DNA of 14,028 nt from Frankia sp. (lineage in GTDB: Bacteria; Actinomycetota; Actinomycetes; Frankiales; Frankiaceae), in NCBI GenBank assembly GCA_019689615.1, contig JADGHD010000064.1:1-14028 (forward strand). Reading direction: 5' to 3'. Position numbers and translations under genes: made by a program. Positions 1 to 6,083 of the stretch are shown here, piece after piece. The notes below the pieces were generated by a model. It was not told the origin of the DNA and made no database searches. It saw only the letters and a list, made by a program, of their open reading frames with translations. Within the stretch, counting starts at the first letter, position 1; each line of letters opens with the position of its first letter.

Positions 1-1136
1 CCGCCGGGGGCGGCGGCGCGCCGCCCCGCGCCCCCCCCCCCGCGCCCCCCCCCCACCGCCGCGGTCGCGGCCGTCGTGATGCCGACCGCGTTGCCGGCGA
101 TCAGCGCCACCGCGACCCCGAGCGTGACTGGCGAGCTCGCCGCCTCCCGCAGCGTGTCACCGCTGAGGTCGACCCCGGCGTTGGCCAGCCCGAAGACCGG
201 CACGACGACGAAGGCGCTGGCCGGGTGCAGCACGTGCTGGAGCCGCTCGTTCGGCGGGACCGCCGCCCGGGCCGCCGCCACGGCCAGCGCGGCTCGCCCG
301 GCCGACGAGTCCTCCTGCAGTGCCCGGACGAACAGCGGCACGGTGTCGAGCTGCTCCCGGCTCGGTGGCCGGGCCGGCAGCAGCAGGCCGACCAGCACCC
401 CGGCCAGCGTCCCGTGCACGCCCGATGAGTAGATCGCGAGCCACAGCAGCAGGGCGACGACCACGTACGGGGTCAGCTGCCACACGCCCATCCAGCGCAT
501 GCCCAGCAGCACCAGCACGCAGAGCGCGGCCAGCGCGAGCGCCACGACGTCGACGTGGTCGGTGTAGAACACGGCGACCACCGTGATCGCCCCGATGTCG
601 TCGACGATCGCGAGCGTCAACATGAACAGCCGGATCCGGTCCGGGCAGCGCGGCCCGAACAGGGCGAGGACGCCCAGCACGAACGCGGTGTCGGTGGACA
701 TCGCGATGCCCCAGCCGTTCGCGGTCGGCCCGGACGGGTTGAACAGCAGGTAGACCAGCGCCGGCAGGATCAGCCCGCCGAGCGCGCCCAGCGCCGGCAC
801 CGCCACCGTGCGTCGGTCGCGCAGCTCACCGGTGGTCGCCTCGCGGCTGATCTCGAGGCCCACGGCGGCGAAGAAGACCGCCATCGCGCCGTCGTTGACC
901 CAGTGGTGCAGCGACATGTCCAGCGACCAGTCGCCGAGGCCCACGGCGGCGTGGGTCTCCCACAGCGTGTGGTAGCTGTCGGACCAGGGGGAGTTCGCCC
1001 AGATCAGGGCGATGGCGCTGGCCACGACCAGCAGCAGCGCGCTGCCGGCCTCGGTTGCCAGGAACTCGCGTACCGCCGGCGCGGGGGCCGGCAGGCTCAC
1101 CCGCAGCGGAGGGCCCGGACGCGGCGGTGCGGTCAT
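1..1136 (-). CDS. nhaA: NhaA-family Na+/H+ antiporter, N-terminal part (runs off left edge)
   Basis: Inner-membrane antiporter that expels Na+ in exchange for H+. Read from ATG at 1136, the frame stays open to base 1 (about 378 residues); the C-terminus is outside the window. Family landmarks are in order: IWANSPWSDSY near residues 45-55, NDGAMAVFFAAVGLEISRE at 81-99, GWGIAMSTDTAFVLG at 141-155 with the TM4 aspartate at D149, and LTLAIVDDIGAI at 174-184 with D179/D180, the counterparts of E. coli D163/D164. GLANAGVDLSGDTL marks the later helices. Two oddities occur: the position usually occupied by Lys in the GKxxGI motif of TM10 is Asn (N349), and the last 20 or so codons at 1-56 become Gly/Arg/Ala-rich where a membrane helix should follow. 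An in-frame GTG at 1157 is an alternative start. Many actinobacterial homologues carry a C-terminal thioredoxin-like domain; that cannot be checked here. Confidence 0.93.
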   Translation of the reverse strand, partial: MTAPPRPGPPLRVSLPAPAPAVREFLATEAGSALLLVVASAIALIWANSPWSDSYHTLWETHAAVGLGDWSLDMSLHHWVNDGAMAVFFAAVGLEISREATTGELRDRRTVAVPALGALGGLILPALVYLLFNPSGPTANGWGIAMSTDTAFVLGVLALFGPRCPDRIRLFMLTLAIVDDIGAITVVAVFYTDHVDVVALALAALCVLVLLGMRWMGVWQLTPYVVVALLLWLAIYSSGVHGTLAGVLVGLLLPARPPSREQLDTVPLFVRALQEDSSAGRAALAVAAARAAVPPNERLQHVLHPASAFVVVPVFGLANAGVDLSGDTLREAASSPVTLGVAVALIAGNAVGITTAATAAVGGGRGGGGAGRRAAAPG

Positions 1137-1408
1137 CGTCCGTACCCCGTTCGCCACGCCGCCCGGGGCAGCGCGCGCCGGCGCGGCGTCGCCGCCAGAC
1201 CCGACCGGTCGGGCCGTTGGGCCCTGGTGGCCGGGTCCTCCGTGCTGGCTCGGGCGGTTCCGGGCGAGGAGGGACAGTCAATCGGCGAAAGCACGTGTTC
1301 GCGTGTGTGGCTCGTGGACCAAGCGGGATTCCCGGTCGAAGGCAGCCGGGCACGCCGCCAGTCGCAGTCGCCTACGGCTGGCGCGACACCGGCGGGTGGC
1401 GCAGGCCG
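1137..1408. other. Non-coding gap between tRNA and nhaA
   Basis: 272 bases with no convincing gene; open frames here are GC-driven. On the minus strand, seven bases past the tRNA, 1402-1383 can form an 8-bp hairpin with one mismatch (GCG-C-CACC, loop CGCC, GGTG-T-CGC), which could help end or process the tRNA transcript. A minus-strand TTGACT (1281-1276) looks like a -35 box for nhaA but has no good -10 box at the right distance. Confidence 0.5.
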
Positions 1409-1481
1409 TAGCCCGGGTGGGATTCGAACCCACACTGTCGGTGGTTTGAGCACCGTCTCTCTGCCGTTGGAGTACCGGGCC
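1409..1481 (-). tRNA. tRNA with CAA anticodon (Leu by anticodon; class I shape)
   Basis: Cloverleaf read on the minus strand from 1481. The acceptor stem is GGCCCGG with CCGGGCT (G1-U72 wobble). The anticodon stem CGGTG/CACCG has loop CTCAAAC, giving anticodon CAA at 1448-1446. The T arm is GTGGG-TTCGAAT-CCCAC, the discriminator is A73, and there is no encoded CCA (CGG follows). The D arm is short (CTC/GAG, loop with GG). The variable region is only five bases (ACAGT), so the total is 73 nt. A bacterial tRNA-Leu normally has a long variable arm, so anticodon and body disagree. A73 is the discriminator LeuRS prefers, which supports Leu. The gene is surely tRNA-derived; its charging identity is uncertain. 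Confidence 0.85.
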
Positions 1482-1525
1482 GGGAAGGGAACGGATGGGG
1501 CGCTCGGGAGTGGCTCCCTCTGACG

Positions 1526-1531
1526 ACTCTA
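1526..1531 (-). promoter_or_regulatory. Possible -10 box for the tRNA
   Basis: On the minus strand, TAGAGT fits the TANNNT pattern and lies 44 bases upstream of the tRNA 5' end, a usual distance for a short leader. No good -35 hexamer is visible 16-18 bases further upstream, so this is a weak call. Confidence 0.25.
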
Positions 1532-1767
1532 GCCGGGTAGGGTGCGATTCGACCGCTCGCCCCGCCCGACGACCCTGGCGCGGCGCCACGGGGGTCGCCG
1601 CCGGCTGACTCTCGGGCGCGGGGGAGCGATCGTCAGGCGGGCCACGTCGCCGTATTGTCTGAAGCGATGCCAGGGGCAATGCCGCCACCGGCAATGCCGC
1701 CGCCACCCGTGGGCGACGGTTTCCACGGACCGACTCATACTGACCTCGACTCCGGGAGTCCGACTCG
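1532..1767. other. Upstream region of the pdtaR operon
   Basis: No gene seen. It holds a 15-base direct repeat (GGCAATGCCGCCACC at 1675-1689, then a copy with one change at 1690-1704) and two weak plus-strand -10 candidates, TATTGT at 1653-1658 and CATACT at 1736-1741; neither has a good -35 box. The GGGAG at 1754-1758, nine bases before the ATG at 1768, is a good ribosome binding site. Confidence 0.4.
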
Positions 1768-2367
1768 ATGAGCCAGCCATCCTCGACGCCGCGCCGGGTG
1801 CTGATCGCCGAGGACGAGGCGCTGATCCGTCTCGACCTGCGCGAGATGCTCCAGGAGGAGGGCTACGAGGTCGTCGGTGAGGCCGGCGACGGCGAGATGG
1901 CGGTGACTCTGGCCACCAAGCTGCGGCCGGATCTCGTCATCCTGGACGTGAAGATGCCGAAGATGGACGGCATCGAGGCGGGCGCGAAGATCGCCAAGGA
2001 GCGGATCGCGCCGGTGGTCATCCTCACCGCGTTCAGCCAGCGCGAGCTGGTCGAGCGGGCGCGCGAGGCCGGGGCGATGGCCTACGTGGTCAAGCCGTTC
2101 CAGAAGAAGGACCTGCTGCCCACGATCGAGATGGCGATGAGCCGGTTCACGGAGATCGTCAGCCTCGAGGCCGAGGTGGAGGACCTGCAGGGCCGGCTGG
2201 AAGCCCGCAAGATCATCGAGCGGGCCAAGGGCGTGCTGCAGACCGAGCACAAGATGACCGAGCCCGACGCCTTCCGCTGGATCCAGCGGACCTCGATGAA
2301 CCAGCGCCGCACCATGCGGGCGGTGGCCGAGGCGGTGCTGTCCGGGGAGGCACTGCCCAACCAGTGA
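1768..2367 (+). CDS. pdtaR: ANTAR-domain response regulator, PdtaR-like
   Basis: Cytoplasmic response regulator of 199 residues that, when phosphorylated, acts on RNA: ANTAR domains bind paired hairpins in nascent transcripts and prevent termination. The receiver domain spans about residues 9-125: acidic pair E15/D16, phosphoacceptor D60 in LVILDVKMPKMDG, switch T87 and K109. A helical linker (about 130-145) leads into the ANTAR domain (about 134-191) with the characteristic ARKIIERAKGVLQ and later AFRWIQR motifs. Size and order match mycobacterial PdtaR (Rv1626), whose partner kinase PdtaS is encoded elsewhere; no histidine kinase gene lies in this window. Start: ATG with GGGAG nine bases upstream. 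The stop codon overlaps the GTG of the next gene (GTGA), so the two are probably translated together. No obvious ANTAR-type twin-hairpin leader was recognised within the window. Confidence 0.95.
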   Translation: MSQPSSTPRRVLIAEDEALIRLDLREMLQEEGYEVVGEAGDGEMAVTLATKLRPDLVILDVKMPKMDGIEAGAKIAKERIAPVVILTAFSQRELVERAREAGAMAYVVKPFQKKDLLPTIEMAMSRFTEIVSLEAEVEDLQGRLEARKIIERAKGVLQTEHKMTEPDAFRWIQRTSMNQRRTMRAVAEAVLSGEALPNQ

Positions 2368-4151
2368 CCGACCAGCCGCCGTCGGACGGGGCGGCCAGGA
2401 CGCGGACCGCGCGTCACCCGCAGGCCGATGGCGGCGGGCCGGCGGTGGTCGAACGGGCGATCGAGGCGGTGGGCCTGGAGTCCGCCGCCGACCGCCCGGC
2501 CCGTGGACCAGACGACACGCTGGTCCCCGGCTGGGAGATCGCCGTCACCTGGCTGCGGGCCGCGCTGTGCCACACCAGGCGCTGGCTGCGGGCCGCCGCG
2601 GGCTGGGCCGGGCGGCGGCGCCAGACCAGGGGCGGGCGGGCGCTGCTCGCCGGGCTGCTCGTGCTCGCCCTCGCGGTCCCGGCCGGGCTGGTCATCGGGC
2701 TGGTGGCGGCGTTCCGGGACGACGGCGACGACTCGGCAGGGCTCGGGCTCACCGGGCCGCGGGTGCTGCGGCTCGGCGTGATGGCCCCGCTGTCCGGGCC
2801 GCGCGGCGACGTCGGCGTGGCCGTGCGCAACGCGGTCGCCCTCGCCGTCGAGGAGGCCAAGGATGCCGAGGCCATCCCCGGGTGGACCATCGAGCTGGTC
2901 GAGAAGGACGACCTCGCCCGCCCGGACGGTGGTGCGGCCGCGGCCGAGGCGTTCGCCGACGACCCGGCGATGATTGGCGTTGTCGGGCCGCTGAGCTCGA
3001 CGGTCGCCCGGGTGGCGCTGCCGGTGCTGGACGAGGCCGGGATCTCGGTGATCTCGCCGGCCAACAGCGAACCGCAGCTGACCGGGCAGGACACGGCCAA
3101 CGGCGACGACGAGGGCCGGGAGCGCCCGTTCAGCCGGTACTTCCGGCTCTCCGGCAGCGACATGCTGCAGGCGCGGGTCGGCGCCGACTACGCGGTGGAC
3201 ACCATGGGCCGGTCCAGGATCCTCGTGATCGACGGCGGGCCACGGTACGGGCCGACGCTGGCCGACCGGTTCGCCTCGTTCGCCCGCGACGCCGGCGCGG
3301 ACATCCTCGCCTCCTTCGAGGTGCGCGGCGACGTGGCCGACAAGGCCGAGGTCGACGAGGTCGCCGAGGCGATCCGCACGCTCGCCCCCGACCTCGTCTA
3401 CACGACCACCGGGCCCGAGTTCGCCGGAGCGCTGCGCCGGCAGATGGCCGAGGACCAGATGGCCTCTGTCCCGCTGCTCGGCACGGACGCGCTGCTGCGC
3501 CCCCAGTACCTCGACGCCGCGGGCGAGGCCGCCGAGGGCGACCTGGTCACCGACCTGGCGGTGCCGGTGTCGCGGCTGCCGGCGGCCGGCGCGTTCGCCG
3601 CGGCGTACGCCGAGCGCTGGGGCCCGCTGGGCGGCGGCCAGGACGAGGAGCAGGACGAGGACGACGAGCCGGACTCGGGCGGCGAGGACGCGAACATCGA
3701 GGCACAGGCGTCCGGCGCGGCCGCCGACTGGGGCGGCGGCACGGTGGCCAGCGCCGAGGGCCGCTCCGTCGAGCCGCGCACCACGGACGACGGTGGCGAA
3801 GCGGACGGCGACACCGCGGGCACCGACGGCACCGACGGCGGCGAGGGCGCCGAGCAGGAGCCGCCGCCGCTGAACGACCGGGCGGCGGACATGATCCCGG
3901 CGGTGGCCGCATACGCCTACGACGCGGCCAGGGCCCTGCTGCGGGCCGCCGCGTCGGTCCTGCCCGCGCGGCAGGCGGTGGACGACGGGGCCCGCGCCGC
4001 GATCGCCGCGGAGGTCGGCCGGGACAGCTTCCCCGGGGTGACCGGCATGGTCGCCTTCGACGAGTTCGGCGACCTGATCCACCCGCCAGCGGTGATCTAC
4101 ACGGTGCTGGGTGGGCGGTTCGTCCCGCTGCTCGTGACCAGCGGTAGCTGA
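2364..4151 (+). CDS. Membrane-anchored type I periplasmic-binding-fold protein (branched-chain amino acid SBP-like)
   Basis: 595 residues from GTG at 2364. A cytoplasmic N-terminal stretch of about 92 residues ends in a basic patch (RRRQTRGGR), followed by one membrane helix (about 93-117); the positive-inside rule puts the rest outside. From about 133 the protein is a Peripla_BP_6/LivK-type binding fold: LRLGVMAPLSGP, GVVGPLSSTVARVALPVLDEAGISVISPANSEPQLT, then the second lobe ending VAAYAYDAARAL and GMVAFDEFGD. It has no lipobox, unlike ordinary actinobacterial SBPs, and about 80 residues (422-503) of Asp/Glu/Gly-rich sequence interrupt the fold between AAYAERWG and AAYAYDA. No transporter permease or ATPase gene is adjacent. 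The 4-nt overlap with the ANTAR regulator suggests a sensor rather than a transport role, by analogy with AmiC; that is inference. The fold is well supported; ligand and partner are unknown. Confidence 0.85.
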   Translation: MTDQPPSDGAARTRTARHPQADGGGPAVVERAIEAVGLESAADRPARGPDDTLVPGWEIAVTWLRAALCHTRRWLRAAAGWAGRRRQTRGGRALLAGLLVLALAVPAGLVIGLVAAFRDDGDDSAGLGLTGPRVLRLGVMAPLSGPRGDVGVAVRNAVALAVEEAKDAEAIPGWTIELVEKDDLARPDGGAAAAEAFADDPAMIGVVGPLSSTVARVALPVLDEAGISVISPANSEPQLTGQDTANGDDEGRERPFSRYFRLSGSDMLQARVGADYAVDTMGRSRILVIDGGPRYGPTLADRFASFARDAGADILASFEVRGDVADKAEVDEVAEAIRTLAPDLVYTTTGPEFAGALRRQMAEDQMASVPLLGTDALLRPQYLDAAGEAAEGDLVTDLAVPVSRLPAAGAFAAAYAERWGPLGGGQDEEQDEDDEPDSGGEDANIEAQASGAAADWGGGTVASAEGRSVEPRTTDDGGEADGDTAGTDGTDGGEGAEQEPPPLNDRAADMIPAVAAYAYDAARALLRAAASVLPARQAVDDGARAAIAAEVGRDSFPGVTGMVAFDEFGDLIHPPAVIYTVLGGRFVPLLVTSGS

Positions 4152-4175
4152 CCGGCGGGGGCGCCGCCGCTGCCC

Positions 4176-4210
4176 GGGGCTGGCCGTGCCGCGCCGCGGC
4201 CCGAGGCCCC
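4176..4210 (+). terminator. Strong GC hairpin after the pdtaR operon
   Basis: Outer arms GGGGCT and AGGCCCC (one bulged base) enclose inner arms GGCCG and CGGCC. It starts 25 bases after the stop at 4151. There is no U tract, as is common for hairpin terminators in high-GC actinobacteria. It may equally be a mere product of base composition. Confidence 0.4.
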
Positions 4211-4262
4211 TGATGGCGCCGTACCGAGACTACGAATTGTTGCGACACGATTACGTTGGGCT

Positions 4263-4290
4263 TTGATCTGGCTGGGAAAGCGGCTAGGTT
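4263..4290 (+). promoter_or_regulatory. Candidate promoter for the lipoprotein gene
   Basis: TTGATC at 4263-4268, a 16-base spacer, and TAGGTT at 4285-4290 resemble a housekeeping-sigma promoter. The surrounding 4215-4290 is noticeably more AT-rich than the rest of the gap. The implied leader to the ATG at 4407 is about 110 bases. Confidence 0.4.
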
Positions 4291-4406
4291 CGCGCCCGTC
4301 CGGCGATCGTCGGGCCCGCGCGGACGCGGCGGACGCGGCAGGCGCCCGCCGCTGCCGCCACCGACCGCCGGTCCGGCGCGGTACGGGCACGCGGAAGGGT
4401 CGGATC

Positions 4407-5660
4407 ATGCGAGGTCTGCGGCGACGGCACCGGGCAGCGGCCCGGATCCCTGACGGGCCGGCGCGGCCGGGCCCATCGGCGCGCCGGCAGGCCCGCCGGG
4501 CCGCGCTGGGCGGTGCCGCGGCGGTCATGGTCGCGGCCGCCGCGCTGGCCGGCTGCGGCGGGGACGACAGCCCCGCCCGGGGCAGCGGCAAGACGGAGTA
4601 CGCGATCGGCTTCCAGGGGCCGCTGTCGGGCGAGAACCAGCAGCTTGGCATCAACGCCTACAACGGCATGCTGACCGCCGTCGACGAGGCGAACCGGCGG
4701 GCCGACCTGCCGTTCACGCTGCGGATCGTGGCCTCCGACGACCAGGGCATGGCCGAGCAGGGGCCGACCGCCGCGCAGAAGCTGATCGACAACAACGAGG
4801 TCGTCGCGGTCATCGGGCCGATCTTCTCCGGCGCGGCCAAGTCCAGCCAGCCGCTGTTCAGCGACGCCGGGCTGCTGTCGGTGAGCCCGTCGGCGACCAG
4901 CCCCGAGCTCACCGATCTCGGGTTCACCAGCTTCTACCGGGTGATCGCGCCGGACACCGTCCAGGGCGCCGCCGCCGCGGAGTACCTCGCCAAGGCGATC
5001 AAGGCGCGGAAGGTGTACTCGCTGGACGACCGCAGCGAGTACGGGATCGGCCTGTCGACCGCGCTGGAGCAGGCGCTGCGCGAGCAGGGTGTCGAGGTCG
5101 TGCACGACGGGGTGAACCCGACGAAGGACTACACCTCGCAGGCGACGAAGATCATCGCGGCGAACCCGGACGCCGTCTACTACTCCGGCTACTACTCCGA
5201 GTTCGCGCTGCTGGTGAAGGCCCTGCGGGGCAAGGGCTACCAGGGCCGGATCCTCTCCGGCGACGGCGCCAACGACGACCAGCTCGTCCGCCAGGCCGGC
5301 CGGGAGGTGATCGAGGGCGTCCTGCTCACCTGCGCCTGCGGCGACCCGAACTCCGACCCCAACGCCACCGACTTCCTGGCCGAGTTCGAGCGGGCCACCA
5401 GCGGCGCCAAGCCCGGCACCTACTCGGCCGAGGCCTACGACGCGACCAGGGCGGTCATCGCGGTCCTCGCCGCCCAGGGCACCTCCGCCAGCCGGCAGTC
5501 GGTCCTCGAGGGCTTCCGCACCGTCGACATCGACGGCGTGACGAAGCGGATCGCGTTCGACGAGCGCGGCGAGGTCGAGGACTCGACCGTCTTCGTCTAC
5601 GAGGTTCGCGACGGCCAGCGGGTCGTCCTCGGCACGACGAGCACGCTCAGCCGCCCCTGA
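4407..5660 (+). CDS. Branched-chain amino acid-type ABC transporter substrate-binding lipoprotein
   Basis: 417 residues. The ATG at 4407 was chosen over an upstream in-frame TTG (4263) because GGAAGG sits eight bases before it and it gives a proper lipoprotein signal: a long basic n-region, hydrophobic AALGGAAAVMVAAAALAGC, and lipidated C50. The mature protein has the LivK/Peripla_BP_6 pattern: YAIGFQGPLSGENQQLG, then VVAVIGPIFSGAAKSSQPLFSDAGLLSVSPSATSPELTDLG, FYRVIAPDTVQGAAAAEYL, and a second lobe ending in TYSAEAYDATRAV. It would bind an amino acid or similar small ligand outside the membrane and pass it to an ABC permease, but no LivH/M/G/F-type genes are in the window. It is recognisably related to the preceding binding protein in the same pattern blocks, suggesting an old tandem duplication. 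An unusual TCACG (C309, C311) near the end of the second lobe has two close cysteines. Own promoter likely. Confidence 0.92.
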   Translation: MRGLRRRHRAAARIPDGPARPGPSARRQARRAALGGAAAVMVAAAALAGCGGDDSPARGSGKTEYAIGFQGPLSGENQQLGINAYNGMLTAVDEANRRADLPFTLRIVASDDQGMAEQGPTAAQKLIDNNEVVAVIGPIFSGAAKSSQPLFSDAGLLSVSPSATSPELTDLGFTSFYRVIAPDTVQGAAAAEYLAKAIKARKVYSLDDRSEYGIGLSTALEQALREQGVEVVHDGVNPTKDYTSQATKIIAANPDAVYYSGYYSEFALLVKALRGKGYQGRILSGDGANDDQLVRQAGREVIEGVLLTCACGDPNSDPNATDFLAEFERATSGAKPGTYSAEAYDATRAVIAVLAAQGTSASRQSVLEGFRTVDIDGVTKRIAFDERGEVEDSTVFVYEVRDGQRVVLGTTSTLSRP

Positions 5661-5735
5661 CGGGTAGGCGCGCGGGGCGCGGATAGGACCGACGGGAATG
5701 CCCGCACAACGCTCGGCGGAGACCAGCGGGCCGCG

Positions 5736-5764
5736 TTGACGCCGTTACCGGACGCTTCTACGTT
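5736..5764 (+). promoter_or_regulatory. Promoter TTGACG-N17-TACGTT
   Basis: The -35 box TTGACG (5736-5741) and -10 box TACGTT (5759-5764) are separated by exactly 17 bases, the best housekeeping-type promoter in the window. The expected transcription start is about 5771, i.e. at the foot of the RNA helix that follows and about 313 bases before the polA start codon. Confidence 0.6.
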
Positions 5765-5773
5765 CTCACGAGC

Positions 5774-5872
5774 GGTGGGACCCGGGGCGGCCGAGTAGAG
5801 AACGTCCTGGCAAGGGGAAGGCCAGGACGGCACCAAAGGCCGTCTCCGGGTACACCTGCCGCCCGTCCCGCC
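5774..5872 (+). ncRNA. Candidate structured RNA (stand-alone sRNA or polA leader), unassigned
   Basis: The two ends pair: 5774-5781 (GGTGGGAC) with 5865-5872 (GTCCCGCC, one G-U), then, after a 3-base bulge, 5785-5791 (GGGCGGC) with 5858-5864 (GCCGCCC), giving 15 bp. Inside is a 9-bp hairpin, 5803-5811 (CGTCCTGGC) with 5821-5829 (GCCAGGACG), with the purine loop AAGGGGAAG, flanked by single-stranded 5792-5802 and 5830-5857. The fold begins within about three bases of the start predicted from the upstream promoter. I do not recognise a known family (compared from memory with c-di-AMP, c-di-GMP, cobalamin, SAM-IV, TPP, 6C and SRP RNA). High GC makes chance helices more likely, so only comparative data can confirm it. 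Confidence 0.4.
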
Positions 5873-5952
5873 CGCCGCCGTGCGCCCAGGGCGTGATCGG
5901 GTGGTGCGCCGGAACTGTCGGTGGTGCCACCTAGACTCGGCTGCGTGCCGGA

Positions 5953-6066
5953 CTCGATCAGCAAGCCGCTCCGTCAGCGAGCCGCTCGGCCAGCAAGCCG
6001 CTCGGCCAGCAAGCCAGCTGGGTCAGCAAGCCAGCTCGGTCAGCGACCCAGCTCGATCAGCAACGC
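5953..6066 (+). repeat. Tandem 16/17-nt repeat, seven copies, upstream of polA
   Basis: The core CAGC begins at 5959, 5975, 5991, 6007, 6024, 6041 and 6058: spacing 16, 16, 16, 17, 17, 17. The unit is close to CAGCAAGCCGCTCGGT, with an extra base (CCAGCTCG in place of CCGCTCG) in the later copies. The period is not a multiple of three and shifts within the array, so it is not coding. It ends 17 bases before the polA ATG. Confidence 0.9.
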
Positions 6067-6083
6067 CGAATGAGAAGCGCCTG

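Larger units (their letters stand above)
5661..6083. other. Long structured gap upstream of polA
   Basis: 423 bases without a supported gene. In order it holds a -35/-10 pair (5736-5764), a strongly folded RNA candidate (5774-5872), a short GGTGG/CCACC dyad at 5920-5931 next to TAGACT (5932-5937, possible second -10), and a seven-copy tandem repeat (5953-6066). An open frame reaches back from polA to 5880 but is not conserved-looking protein. Confidence 0.7.

Noticed and set aside
1278..1706. Minus-strand open frame across the tRNA region
   Set aside because: It reads through the tRNA gene and has no domain; GC-driven.
2082..4082. 666-residue minus-strand open frame opposite the binding-protein gene
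   Set aside because: Arg/Gly/Val/His-rich GC shadow with no recognisable domain; the plus strand encodes a clear binding fold over the same bases.
4263..4406. TTG start 48 codons upstream for the lipoprotein
   Set aside because: It would bury the signal peptide behind an Arg-rich stretch; the ATG at 4407 has a ribosome site and gives a normal lipoprotein signal, and the TTG overlaps a likely -35 box.
5774..5872. Known riboswitch (c-di-AMP, c-di-GMP, cobalamin, SAM-IV, TPP) or 6C, SRP RNA
   Set aside because: None of the conserved cores I remember for these is present; a covariance search was not possible here.
5953..6066. CRISPR array
   Set aside because: The units are contiguous 16/17-mers with no unique spacers and no cas genes nearby.
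5880..6083. 68-residue N-terminal extension of PolA
   Set aside because: It would translate the tandem repeat and non-conserved sequence; PolA homology begins after the ATG at 6084.
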